From positions 620,001 through 684,000 of the forward strand of contig NZ_JACRSU010000001.1 in the NCBI RefSeq assembly GCF_014384785.1: 64,000 bases of DNA, read 5' to 3'. The position numbers were made by a program, and so were the translations under genes. Under the pieces are notes generated by a model. That model worked only from the letters and a program-made list of their open reading frames with translations. It did no database searches and was not told the origin of the DNA. Shown here piece after piece: positions 50,048-58,298 of the stretch. Each line of letters starts with the position of its first letter. Positions within the stretch are counted from its first letter, which is position 1. The DNA comes from Congzhengia minquanensis (lineage in GTDB: Bacteria; Bacillota; Clostridia; UBA1381; UBA9506).

Positions 50048-50485
50048 ATGAAAAAATTATTATCAATAGTATTAGCATTAACTTTAGTATTAACATTAGC
50101 CGCTTGCGGTAGCGAAACAAACAATGCTGTAGAAAGCAATAATGATGTATCCGCTGTTGAAACATCAAACGATGTTGGAAATTCTGCTGAGAACAATGAA
50201 GAAGCTCCTGCTGAAACTTCTACTGATGCAGAGTGGAAGCAGTTTTTAAAAGAGTATGAGGAATGGGTTGATGAATATATTGAAATTACAAAAAAATATA
50301 ATGACAATCCTTCCGATATGTCAATTTTGTCAGACTATACAGATATGATGACAGAAATGACTGAATGGACAAGCAAGACCGAAGAAATGGAAAAAGAATT
50401 AGAAAATGCTTCTCCTGCTGAATTAGCAGAATATTCTGCAAAACTTGCAAAAATAGTTGCAAAACTTGCAGAAGCTACATATTAA
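50048..50485 (+). CDS. Small lipoprotein with acidic helical body
   Basis: 145 residues from ATG 50048 (AGAGGAG upstream). Lipobox LTLAAC (mature Cys near 20), a Ser/Asn/Glu-rich spacer, then WKQFLKEYEEWVDEYIEI and TAELAEYSAKLAKIVAKL-like helices. Resembles clostridial lipoproteins of the DUF6591 type; that label is uncertain. Co-transcribed with the zinc-ribbon protein. Confidence 0.65.
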   Translation: MKKLLSIVLALTLVLTLAACGSETNNAVESNNDVSAVETSNDVGNSAENNEEAPAETSTDAEWKQFLKEYEEWVDEYIEITKKYNDNPSDMSILSDYTDMMTEMTEWTSKTEEMEKELENASPAELAEYSAKLAKIVAKLAEATY

Positions 50486-50530
50486 AGACGATATAAATAT
50501 TTGCATCTATTTCGTATGTGAAAGCCAGTC

Positions 50531-50559
50531 GGAGCAAAGGAAAGCCTTGCTCCGTTTTT
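50531..50559 (+). terminator. Terminator after the lipoprotein gene
   Basis: GGAGCAAAGG-AAAG-CCTTGCTCC with a one-base bulge and a TTTTTCTTT tail. Confidence 0.7.
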
Positions 50560-50764
50560 CTTTGTCAGGAAAAACAAACGCCCGCTTTCTTGCTTCTCCT
50601 CTTTCGTAAGAAGTCCCGCTCGGTTCGCCTGCTCAGTTGTAAACGCCTTCGCGGCGGCTCTCTGTCGCTATCAACTTTTCACGACTTTGCGCCTCCGGTG
50701 CTGTCAAGCCCTTATTTTACTGTATTTTTACGAAAGTCCAATAAAAATACTTACAACAAATGTG
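50560..50764. other. Noncoding stretch sharing short blocks with 52970-53050
   Basis: No coding frame holds up. Blocks CGTTTTTCTTTGTCA..AAAAACA..CGCC and GTGCTGTCAAGCCCTTATTTT recur, with small changes and a deletion between them, at about 52975-53050 in the same direction. The two copies bracket the lectin/SLH gene and look like old direct repeats. Confidence 0.4.
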
Positions 50765-50799
50765 AACGGTAATTTTGATAAAAAATTACCGTTCTTTTT
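50765..50799 (+). terminator. Hairpin with T run
   Basis: AACGGTAATTTT / AAAATTACCGTT, 5-nt loop, CTTTTTG tail. No gene ends just before it, so it may serve a noncoding transcript or be a relic. Confidence 0.5.
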
Positions 50800-50823
50800 G
50801 TTTGCCCATGCCGAGCAAACAAA

Positions 50824-50852
50824 AAGAGTAACCTTTTTTCTTGGCTACTCTT
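50824..50852 (-). terminator. Terminator of the lectin/SLH gene
   Basis: AAGAGTA-CC arms with GG-TACTCTT and a T run on the minus strand, 125 bp past the stop. Confidence 0.6.
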
Positions 50853-50977
50853 AAAATTCGTATTCAATTTTATTTTGCAATAATGTTTACTTTTAAAGTG
50901 CATATCGCATATACAGGGGGAGGATAATTCAAAGGTCCTGTATGTACTAAGCCGCCCCCATTTATAGTTCAAAAAAA

Positions 50978-52444
50978 CTATTGCAGATTTTTAAAGCTTC
51001 TAAGGGACATGACTAGTGCCTGCTCTCGCGTAGCATTTGCATATCTTTCTGCTTCCTGTTTAGAATTTGTGTTTCTGGGTGCAAACAATTCATCCCCTAT
51101 GCCGCTGATGACACCGTATTTTGTCATAAAATAAACGCTTGGCTTTGCATACTCAGAAATTTCTTCATCATCAGCATATTTGGGAACGCCGGAATAATTA
51201 ATCGTAAACTGCTCATCCGTCGCCAAGGTCCACTCTGGCCATTCGGAGCGTTTATACACCCTGCAAAGCATAGTAGCCAGCTGTTCTCTAGTAATCCATT
51301 CATCCGGTGCAAATTGCTCTTCACTATAACCAGCCACTGCACCGATGTTATAAGCTTTTAAAATATAATTTCTGTTTTCATTTTCTCCAATATCTTTAAA
51401 TTTGCACTCGGAAGACATTACTGCACGTCCGTCTGTCATGGATTCAAATAGCTCAACACAAATTGCGGCAAACTCGCCGCGTGTCACGGGCTGTGTCATA
51501 TCCTTTCCTACTAATACGTCTGGAATCAGACCGATATCCGCCGCTTCTTGAAGTTCTGAAGTGGACCATTCCGCAGAATCTGCCCAGGTCTCCCACTCGC
51601 AGATAAAGCCGATTGTGTCTGCGGAAAAATTGTCTTCTTCGCCGGGATAAGTATTGTCATTATACATATCATTCCATGCAAATCGCCTGCTGCTTCCAAC
51701 TGCAGGGTTTGCCGTGTTGTAGATCTGAACATACTGCTCCTTCTCTCCGTCGGAGCGAGTGTGGCTGTTGGGTTCGATCGAGTCCCAGTTGGAATAAGAA
51801 AACACCTCGCCTGTAATCCATGCAGGCGAACCTTCCGCTGTCGTTGCACCGATCCAATATTGTTTCTTAGAACCGCCTTCTAATAGTCCCTCTACAAATT
51901 TCTGTTCCGCTTCGGAGGTAATGGTTACCAGATGTCCTCCAAGTTCTTCGCAGCGTGCCTTTGCCTGGGTCCAGGTCAACCCCTCATCAAAACGTTGATA
52001 GCTGTGATTTTGATAAATACTATCTGTCAGCTGCTGGTAGCTTTCATTGTTTCGGATCAGAACAAATTCCCAGCTGCTGTTTTCACTCACCAGTCCCGTA
52101 TATACCCCGTCAGCCAAAGTTCCTGACAAAGAAACAAACGAATAGCCGGAAGGATGATTGATCCATTCATCTCCCTCTACTACATATTTTCCCCCGTCAT
52201 AGGACACATAAACAGTATAAGAACCATCCTTCGCATTGGATTTCCCAGGCATATTATAAAATTCAAATATTCCTGTACCATCTTCATTCACAGTAAGCGT
52301 CAGACCTGTTTGCCCCTGATTGGCGTAGTACCAGCCTTCATAGGTGCCCGCAAAAGTGGTAACTTCATCAGACGCTGCTGTACATACCAGACATGTAGCG
52401 AACAAAAAGAATGCAGCAAAAAACAGGCAAGCGATTTTTTTCAT
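50978..52444 (-). CDS. Surface protein with C-type lectin and SLH domains
   Basis: 488 residues. Signal peptide (about 1-24), an N-terminal beta-sandwich-like part (TYEGWYYANQGQTGLTLTV.., quoted in part), then a C-type lectin domain (about 150-285): LTWTQAKARCEELGGHLVTI, QKFVEGLL, YWIGAT, WITGEVFSYSNWDSIEPNS and FICEWE. Three SLH-type modules (about 300-480; ADIGLIPDVL, TRGEFAAICVELF, GAVAGYSEEQFAPDEWITRE, KYGVISGIGDELFAP) attach it to the cell wall. The lectin fold binds carbohydrate or protein ligands; the ligand here is unknown. Confidence 0.85.
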   Translation of the reverse strand: MKKIACLFFAAFFLFATCLVCTAASDEVTTFAGTYEGWYYANQGQTGLTLTVNEDGTGIFEFYNMPGKSNAKDGSYTVYVSYDGGKYVVEGDEWINHPSGYSFVSLSGTLADGVYTGLVSENSSWEFVLIRNNESYQQLTDSIYQNHSYQRFDEGLTWTQAKARCEELGGHLVTITSEAEQKFVEGLLEGGSKKQYWIGATTAEGSPAWITGEVFSYSNWDSIEPNSHTRSDGEKEQYVQIYNTANPAVGSSRRFAWNDMYNDNTYPGEEDNFSADTIGFICEWETWADSAEWSTSELQEAADIGLIPDVLVGKDMTQPVTRGEFAAICVELFESMTDGRAVMSSECKFKDIGENENRNYILKAYNIGAVAGYSEEQFAPDEWITREQLATMLCRVYKRSEWPEWTLATDEQFTINYSGVPKYADDEEISEYAKPSVYFMTKYGVISGIGDELFAPRNTNSKQEAERYANATREQALVMSLRSFKNLQ

Positions 52445-52545
52445 AATTCTCTTCCTTTCTAAACAGATCTAAAATAGTTTATTTTAACAAAATTTATTTT
52501 ATCACATTTATGAATTAATGTCAATTCATATCGGGAAACAGTTAG

Positions 52546-52609
52546 TGTCAAGTAAAAATTAACAAGCTATTCAACGAACCATAAAAAACTTACCGATTTT
52601 TACTTGACA
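52546..52609. repeat. 64-bp palindromic segment
   Basis: TGTCAAGTAAAAAT (52546-52559) and ATTTTTACTTGACA (52596-52609) are perfect 14-bp arms around 36 bp. Each arm contains a TTGACA-like box. It lies in the 820-bp gap before the HsdM/S-like gene; could be a MITE or a regulatory hairpin. Confidence 0.6.
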
Positions 52610-53268
52610 TTATATTTTACCCTGCAACAGATTACATGCACCCCTGATTTTGGTAATCTTTTATTGTCATTATTGATATGCTGAGTTTGGAGATGTTCAA
52701 ATGTAAATATTAGGAATTAATGAACCCTGTTCAGCGGCTCAAATAGTCTCCAATGGCAGATGATACACTTGTCCCAATAAAAAATAAGTGGTGAAATGTA
52801 CTTTAAATTTAAAAATGGATAGCACAGTAGCTAATTTTTCTGAGTTCAAAGATTAAGCCTCCATAGAGTGATTATATCGAACTTACAAGCGAGTGCAACT
52901 TTCTTGTAAGGGTGATGCACGAAATGACAAGGGGTACATTTTATCAAAATTAGCATTCTTTGTCAAAACGAAGCAAAAAAGTTCTGCTCTGTTTTTTGTC
53001 AAAAAACATCCGCCAGTTTTTTTATTAGTGCAGTCAAGCCCCTTATTTTTGATAACCTTTATAAAATCCTCTATCGAAAGTAATTGTTATACTTTAATGA
53101 ATAATGTTACAAATAAAATTTTAAGATAAAATAAAAAATTGATAAACTTTGAAAAATTTTATTGACAAATTAATACTGTTGTTTTATAATACTAAATATC
53201 AAGAAAGTTTAAAGATTACATTATATAAATTTAATTAAAGTATTTTAATTACTTTTGAGGTGTTTTAA
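52610..53268. other. Long AT-rich noncoding stretch
   Basis: No frame with a ribosome site and a believable product was seen on either strand. The last 150 bp, upstream of the HsdM/S-like gene, are very AT-rich and contain TTGACA (53163-53168) and TATAAT (53184-53189, 15-bp spacer), a possible promoter for that gene. Confidence 0.4.
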
Positions 53269-55176
53269 ATGGAAACAATGAGTCCGATAACCAAATATTT
53301 TTTAGAGCCCATATTAAAAAAATCTCCAATCTCACTTGAAACACTGAATCAGGGACTGCTCGTATGTTTTGCTGCATATGTAATAAAGAAAAAACAAATA
53401 AGCGAACATGATAGCTATTTTAGAAAAAACGTACAAACAAATACAGAAATATACATTCGTGATTTGATTTATGATGTAATACACCCAAACGTTCCCAAAG
53501 AGCTGAGAGAGGCAGTAGATGTAATAACGGCTGAAAATAAGTATTGCGACATAACAGAAATGACGGAATTTTTATTGAACAACAAATTAAATATAGAAGA
53601 TTGTCAGAAAATTGCTAACGATTTAGCTGTCCACTACTATCCCATGGTGATTACAGAATCTATCACTACCCCTGCCCCCATTAACGAATTATGCCTGTCT
53701 ATTTTAAACCCAATCAACGGTTCCTTTTACGACGGTGTAGCCGGTCTTTGTTCAACCTGTATTGCAGCAGGTCGATATGCCAAAGAACGAAACGGAGAAC
53801 TCTTTATTTATGCGCAGGAAAAACTGGAAATATTGTGCGCCGTTTCTACAATTCGGGCATATATAAATGAAATTGAGTTTTCGCAGATACTGAGCGGAGA
53901 TGTGTTTACAAATCCCCGTTTTAAAAATGATTTTGGAGAAGGCCTGATGAGATTTGATTACTCCATCATGTTTCCTCCCCTCGGTTCCTCCTGGTCTAAT
54001 TTAGAACAAACGATCGTTAACGATTCATATGACAGGTTCAAATTTAGCTACGCGCTGCCAAAATCCAATTCTGAGTGGCTGTTTATTGAGCACCAAGCGG
54101 CTTCTTTAACCGATACCGGCCGAGGTATTATCGCAGTTTCAACAGGAACCTTATACAATTCCTCATACAGCTGGATTCGGCGTCATGTAATTGAGGAAGG
54201 ATATATAGAATGCATTATCACATTGCCATCAAAAATTTTATCTTACACAACAATGCCGCTGAGCCTAATTGTAATCAATAAAGCAAAGAGAAACTCCGCT
54301 ATCACAATGATACAGGCTGAAGGCCTATTCTCAAAAAACAATTCTACCCGTGTTGTAGACCAGCTGGACAAGCAGGTTATGAATAAAATTGTATCAATCT
54401 ATAACGGAACATGCATGGATCAACAAATCGGAAGAGTAATAAACGAACAAGAACTTTTGCAGAATGATTGTATCTTATTGCCCAGCCGTTATATATCGTC
54501 CTCCTCTATTGAATCTGAACTGGGCCGGGTATTTGTGGATCTTAGCAAAGTTACAAATTGGCCCGTACTTAAAAATATTTCTGATAAAATATACCGAGGT
54601 ATGAACGTTTCAAAGACGGCAGAAGAATGTCCGGATGGGAAGTATAGAATCATTAATTATGCAGATATCCAGGACGGAAACATTATTTTAGAGAATTTAA
54701 AAACCTATCATATAAATGCTGATGTTTCAAAATATGTAGTTCAACCAGGAGATGTTCTCGTCTCGTGTAAAGGTGTTACGATTAAAACCTGCGTCGTACC
54801 TGATGGCATTCATAATATCTTATTATCCATCAATTTTGTCGGGATACGGCTCAATAAAGAAAAATGTGATCCGTATTATTTGAAATATTGTTTAGACAGT
54901 CCAGTTGGACAAGCATTTTTAAAAGGCCGTCAGGTCGGAACCTCCATTATTACCTTAAAAAATAAAGATTTTGAAGAATTTCCAATTTCTTTAGTGCCTA
55001 TAACGGAACAAAAACGTTATATTGCTGAGTTTGAAAAAACAAACCGTTACATTTGTAACGAGATTGAACAGTTACATCGCCATTTAATTCATGAAAAATG
55101 GCAATTTTATCAGCACCTTGGATTAGGCGAAATTATTACAAGAATTGGGGAGGACTATCAAGATGAATCAAATTAG
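53269..55176 (+). CDS. Degenerate HsdM-like N6-methyltransferase fused to an HsdS half
   Basis: 635 residues. The fold follows HsdM: ITTPAPINELCLSIL as in TPREVVELM, SFYDGVAGLCSTCIAAGRY where motif I (DPACGSGG) should be, ILSGDVFTNPRF, and FDYSIMFPPLG where NPPF should be. The catalytic Asn is Phe (F235) and the glycines of motif I are mostly lost, so it should not methylate DNA. The last 200 residues are one HsdS target-recognition half (WPVLKNISDKIYRG, YVVQPGDVLVSCKG, FLKGRQVGTSIITLKNKDFEEFPI, and the coiled coil EQKRYIAEFEKTNRYI). No HsdR near. The mazF-type toxin gene overlaps its end by 14 bp. Confidence 0.8.
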   Translation: METMSPITKYFLEPILKKSPISLETLNQGLLVCFAAYVIKKKQISEHDSYFRKNVQTNTEIYIRDLIYDVIHPNVPKELREAVDVITAENKYCDITEMTEFLLNNKLNIEDCQKIANDLAVHYYPMVITESITTPAPINELCLSILNPINGSFYDGVAGLCSTCIAAGRYAKERNGELFIYAQEKLEILCAVSTIRAYINEIEFSQILSGDVFTNPRFKNDFGEGLMRFDYSIMFPPLGSSWSNLEQTIVNDSYDRFKFSYALPKSNSEWLFIEHQAASLTDTGRGIIAVSTGTLYNSSYSWIRRHVIEEGYIECIITLPSKILSYTTMPLSLIVINKAKRNSAITMIQAEGLFSKNNSTRVVDQLDKQVMNKIVSIYNGTCMDQQIGRVINEQELLQNDCILLPSRYISSSSIESELGRVFVDLSKVTNWPVLKNISDKIYRGMNVSKTAEECPDGKYRIINYADIQDGNIILENLKTYHINADVSKYVVQPGDVLVSCKGVTIKTCVVPDGIHNILLSINFVGIRLNKEKCDPYYLKYCLDSPVGQAFLKGRQVGTSIITLKNKDFEEFPISLVPITEQKRYIAEFEKTNRYICNEIEQLHRHLIHEKWQFYQHLGLGEIITRIGEDYQDESN

Positions 55177-55507
55177 AACCGGCGATATTTTTTTGGTGGA
55201 CTTTAAAGCAGATACTTCAAGCAACATAATTCGTGGGTTTCGGCCAGCGATTGTTGTAAAAACTTCGAACAATTCACCTCTGATTCATTTAGTACCTTTA
55301 AGTACGAGTGTAAGAAAAAAATTGAATTGTTTTCATATTAAAATCACTGGTTATGGATTGGATAAGCCAAGTATTGCCTTAATTGAACAGATTTGTCCAA
55401 TGGATAAATCAAAGCTTGGCAAAAAAATTGGATCAATATCTAAAAAAAGTGAACTTCAGCACATTCTTAATAGTGTAAAGCATTTTTTTGAACTTGATGC
55501 GGCATAG
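55163..55507 (+). CDS. MazF/PemK-type endoribonuclease toxin
   Basis: 114 residues from ATG 55163 (GGGAGGA upstream). Starts GDIFLVDFKADTSSNIIRGFRPAIVV, quoted in part, with the PemK core RGFRPAIVVKT, HLVPLSTSV and KPSIALIEQICPMDKSKLGK; the usual Arg and Thr/Ser of the RNA-cutting site are in place. MazF toxins cut mRNA at short sequences; the normal antitoxin gene upstream (mazE) is absent and replaced by the HsdM/S-like gene. The overlap suggests joint translation and a functional link. Confidence 0.88.
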   Translation: MNQIRTGDIFLVDFKADTSSNIIRGFRPAIVVKTSNNSPLIHLVPLSTSVRKKLNCFHIKITGYGLDKPSIALIEQICPMDKSKLGKKIGSISKKSELQHILNSVKHFFELDAA

Positions 55508-55529
55508 GTAAACGGTATTTTAAATAAAG

Positions 55530-55645
55530 AGAACTTGAGTATAATTGGGAGGGCCAGATGTGCTGGCTGCCCCCTATTGTAATTTTGGAGCGGAAGCTGA
55601 AACTGGCGCCTTAATGGCCCGTTTGGTTTGGAAAATATAACAACG
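55530..55645 (+). other. Unassigned segment with nested stems
   Basis: GGGAGGGCCAG-ATGTG-CTGGCTGCCCCC forms an imperfect stem, followed by GGAGCGGAAGC and a GC-rich part, then the terminator. It could be the toxin gene 3' UTR or a small RNA; no family recognised. Confidence 0.3.
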
Positions 55646-55646
55646 T

Positions 55647-55675
55647 GCCCCCTGCTAACAAAGCAGGGGGCTTTC
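55647..55675 (+). terminator. Terminator after the MazF gene
   Basis: GCCCCCTGCT / AGCAGGGGGC stem with AACAA loop and TTTC tail. Confidence 0.8.
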
Positions 55676-55802
55676 ACGCTCTTTAAACAGACTTATCATA
55701 GACAAAAGGCATAGTGATCTATAAAAGATGAGTATTTGCCATTTTTGCCGCTATGCGTTATAATAAAGACAGTAAAATAAAATAGGCATGGAGGAACAAG
55801 CT

Positions 55803-56693
55803 ATGAAACTGATACAAAATCAAACGTTCGACGCGGAGCGGGCGTTGTATGGCGAAAAGGAGCTTCATTTAAATAACTGCACGTTCGATGGTCCGGCAGA
55901 CGGCGAAAGCGCATTAAAAGAGTGTGAAAACATTCAGGTTGAAAACTGCCGGTTTCACCTCCGCTACCCCTTTTGGCACGACAGCGGCCTGAAGGTGAAC
56001 GGCTCAGAGCTTACGCCCCTCTGCCGCGCCGCCCTATGGTATGACAATCGTGTAGAAATTAAAAACAGCAAGCTGCACGGCATTAAAGCCCTGCGGGAAT
56101 GCAGCGACGTTGCGATTTCCGGCTGCGACATTTGCTCTGCCGAATTTGGCTGGTCGGTGCGGAATTTGCAAATGCACCATTGCACCGCCGAAAGCGAATA
56201 TTTTCTTATGCGCTCTGAGAACATGCGGCTGAGCCATGTGCGGCTGAAAGGAAAATATTCGTTTCAATACATAAAGAACGCGGTTTTTGAAGACTGCGAG
56301 TTTGACACGAAAGACGCATTCTGGCACGCCGAAAACGTAACGGTGAAAAACAGTGTTATTAAGGGGGAATATTTGGGGTGGTATTCAAACGGCCTGACGC
56401 TGGATCACTGCAAAATTATCGGCACCCAGCCCTTATGCTACTGCAAAAACCTGACGCTTTTGGATTGCGAAATGTCCGGCACCGACCTATGCTTTGAAAA
56501 ATCCCAGGTCAACGCAACCATCAAGACACCGGTAGACAGCATTAAAAATCCTTTGTCCGGCACCATTTGCGCGCCGTCGGTGAGCGAAATTATTATGGAC
56601 GATGAAAACGCCCGTGGAAAAATCATTGTAGATAAAGCTGTATTTGATAGTCCCACTGCAAAATCCCCGTCACCACAATGCTGTGCACAATGA
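55803..56693 (+). CDS. DUF3737 right-handed beta-helix protein
   Basis: 296 residues from ATG 55803 (GGAGG 8 nt upstream). Many short hydrophobic-turn repeats of the beta-helix type: QTFDAERALYGEKELHLNNC, HDSGLKVNGSELTPLCRAALWYDN, GLTLDHCKIIGTQPLCYCKN. This is the DUF3737 pattern. No signal peptide. Overlaps the convergent MerR gene by 71 bp. Function unknown; it often sits beside a MerR regulator. Confidence 0.85.
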   Translation: MKLIQNQTFDAERALYGEKELHLNNCTFDGPADGESALKECENIQVENCRFHLRYPFWHDSGLKVNGSELTPLCRAALWYDNRVEIKNSKLHGIKALRECSDVAISGCDICSAEFGWSVRNLQMHHCTAESEYFLMRSENMRLSHVRLKGKYSFQYIKNAVFEDCEFDTKDAFWHAENVTVKNSVIKGEYLGWYSNGLTLDHCKIIGTQPLCYCKNLTLLDCEMSGTDLCFEKSQVNATIKTPVDSIKNPLSGTICAPSVSEIIMDDENARGKIIVDKAVFDSPTAKSPSPQCCAQ

Positions 56694-57402
56694 ATTCCGG
56701 CCTTGCACCATATGCTTCTTTCGCCCGTTTTAAAAGCACCTGAAGCACTTGGTCTTTATTCTCCTCTGTGCAGTTTGCGCAAAGGTAATCCCCCTCCGGC
56801 AAAACAGTAAGCCCCTCTAACGAAGGGAAACTGCAGCACACGGCAAACAGCCTGGTTTTGCCCTTTATTGTAATCATGCCTGCCGCGTCTTCAAACAAAA
56901 ACTTTGGCCGCTGCTGTTCGTTTAACTGCTCATAAAAGTGGCTGTGGTAGCTCCACAAATTTTTTAAATTGGGACGCTCTAAATTGTCCGACAGCAAAAT
57001 CACCCGTTTGGGCATGTGCTTCACAAACCAGTCTTCTTCGCCGCCTTGCGCGGCGCTTTTCTTTTTTTCATAGTCCAGCCGGGCGCGCTTAATTTTTTCT
57101 TTCGCATATTTTAAGCGTGCAATTTTTTGATCTGCGCTCTGTTCCGCCTGCTTTAAACGCGCAATCACGCAGGACAAATCCTTTTGCTGCAAAAGTTCTT
57201 TTATGTCTGTGAGCGAAAAGTCCATTATTTTTAAAAGCTCAATGGTTTTCAACTGCACAATCTCCTGCTGAGAATAATAGCGATATCCCGAAAATTTGTC
57301 CCTCTGGCACGGCTTTACAAGGCCAATCCTGTCATAGTGCCGCAGGGTTTCGGTGGTGGTGCCTGCAAGTTCTGCCGCCTGTTTTATGGTAAATTCCTGC
57401 AT
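56623..57402 (-). CDS. MerR-family transcriptional regulator with large effector domain
   Basis: 259 residues. MerR HTH: FTIKQAAELAGTTTETLRHYD and GYRYYSQQEIVQLKTIELL, coiled coil (about 75-110), then a GyrI-like effector-binding region (about 150-255; ..LTVLPEGDYLCANCTE..). It likely binds the TTTGTGT-T-ACACAAA dyad in the 19-bp spacer of the divergent promoter at 57417-57447. The C-terminus overlaps DUF3737 on the other strand. Confidence 0.88.
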   Translation of the reverse strand: MQEFTIKQAAELAGTTTETLRHYDRIGLVKPCQRDKFSGYRYYSQQEIVQLKTIELLKIMDFSLTDIKELLQQKDLSCVIARLKQAEQSADQKIARLKYAKEKIKRARLDYEKKKSAAQGGEEDWFVKHMPKRVILLSDNLERPNLKNLWSYHSHFYEQLNEQQRPKFLFEDAAGMITIKGKTRLFAVCCSFPSLEGLTVLPEGDYLCANCTEENKDQVLQVLLKRAKEAYGARPEFIVHSIVVTGILQWDYQIQLYLQ

Positions 57403-57416
57403 AAAAAAATCCCCCC

Positions 57417-57447
57417 TTGACTTTTGTGTTACACAAAGGTGTATAAT
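57417..57447 (+). promoter_or_regulatory. MerR-type promoter with 19-bp spacer and central dyad
   Basis: TTGACT (57417-57422), 19-bp spacer, TATAAT (57442-57447). A perfect dyad TTTGTGT-T-ACACAAA (57423-57437) lies inside the spacer. The stretched spacer is the known target of MerR activators, which twist the DNA to align the boxes. Confidence 0.85.
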
Positions 57448-57489
57448 GTAATTATACCATAAAAAACAACATTGTGGGAGGAATATTTT

Positions 57490-58194
57490 ATGAAAAAAAT
57501 ATTAAAAAATCAGATTGTAGCAATCGGCCTTGCGGCGGTCGTGGCTGCCGCCGGCACGTTGCTCACCGGCTGCGGCGCAAAGCCTTCCGGCGAGGAACAT
57601 GAATTTGTGGAAAAAAACTACACCGCCCCGGCAGAAGACGTGAACACCCTGACCATTGACGTGAAAAACCGGAAAATTGAACTGCTTCCATCGGAAAACG
57701 GGCAAATCTGCATTACCTATTATGAAAGCGACAAGGAATTTTATGAGCTGAACCGAACGGAAGAAAAAGAGCTGCGCATGACCTATGCCGAAAACAAACA
57801 ATGGGGCGACTATGTAGGCAGAAAAACCGCTCCGGAAAACAGAACTGTCCGCATTGAGCTTCCTCAGTCCGCTTTACACAGCCTTACGCTTAACACCACC
57901 AATGCAGACATTTCCCTGCCGCCCCTTTCGGTTTTAAATTCTGTAACGGTGTCAGTAAACAACGGCAACATTGCGCTGGAAAACCTAAACCCAGGAAACT
58001 CCGTTACGTTAAACGCGAAAAACGGCAACATCAGCGGAACCATTGCAGGAACAATGGACGAGTTTGCAATTCACACACAGGTGAAAAAGGGAGAAAGCAA
58101 TTTGCCGCCGGAAAAGGAAACCGGCACAAAAACGTTGCTTGCCTCTGCCAACAACGGTAATATTCAGTTAAACTTTCTTGGACAAAATGAATAA
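57490..58194 (+). CDS. DUF4097-like beta-helix lipoprotein
   Basis: 234 residues from ATG 57490 (GGGAGGA upstream). Lipobox LLTGC at about 21-25. The body has the DUF4097 repeat pattern: TLTIDVKNRKIELLPSENG, HSLTLNTTNADISLPPLS, VTVSVNNGNIALENLN, VTLNAKNGNISGTIAG. Surface-anchored partner of an activated stress-type regulon; probably the MerR target. Ligand unknown. Confidence 0.8.
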   Translation: MKKILKNQIVAIGLAAVVAAAGTLLTGCGAKPSGEEHEFVEKNYTAPAEDVNTLTIDVKNRKIELLPSENGQICITYYESDKEFYELNRTEEKELRMTYAENKQWGDYVGRKTAPENRTVRIELPQSALHSLTLNTTNADISLPPLSVLNSVTVSVNNGNIALENLNPGNSVTLNAKNGNISGTIAGTMDEFAIHTQVKKGESNLPPEKETGTKTLLASANNGNIQLNFLGQNE

Positions 58195-58201
58195 AAAACA
58201 C

Positions 58202-58230
58202 GGGCAGGCAATTGCGCCTGTCCTTTTTTT
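58202..58230 (+). terminator. Terminator of the DUF4097-like gene
   Basis: GGGCAGGC / GCCTGTCC stem with one G-U, seven Ts follow. Confidence 0.85.
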
Positions 58231-58298
58231 GCGCTTTTGGTTTCCTGTACCGTTGTGTCAGACAAGCAGGCCAGTGAATATAATGTTAGTAGGAAATT

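Noticed and set aside
53269..55176. Working type I restriction-modification subunit
   Set aside because: NPPF and motif I are degraded, only one target-recognition half is present, and hsdR is missing.
55530..55645. Cyclic-di-GMP or glycine riboswitch
   Set aside because: The key conserved loops of those families are not present, and it lies after a gene, not before one.
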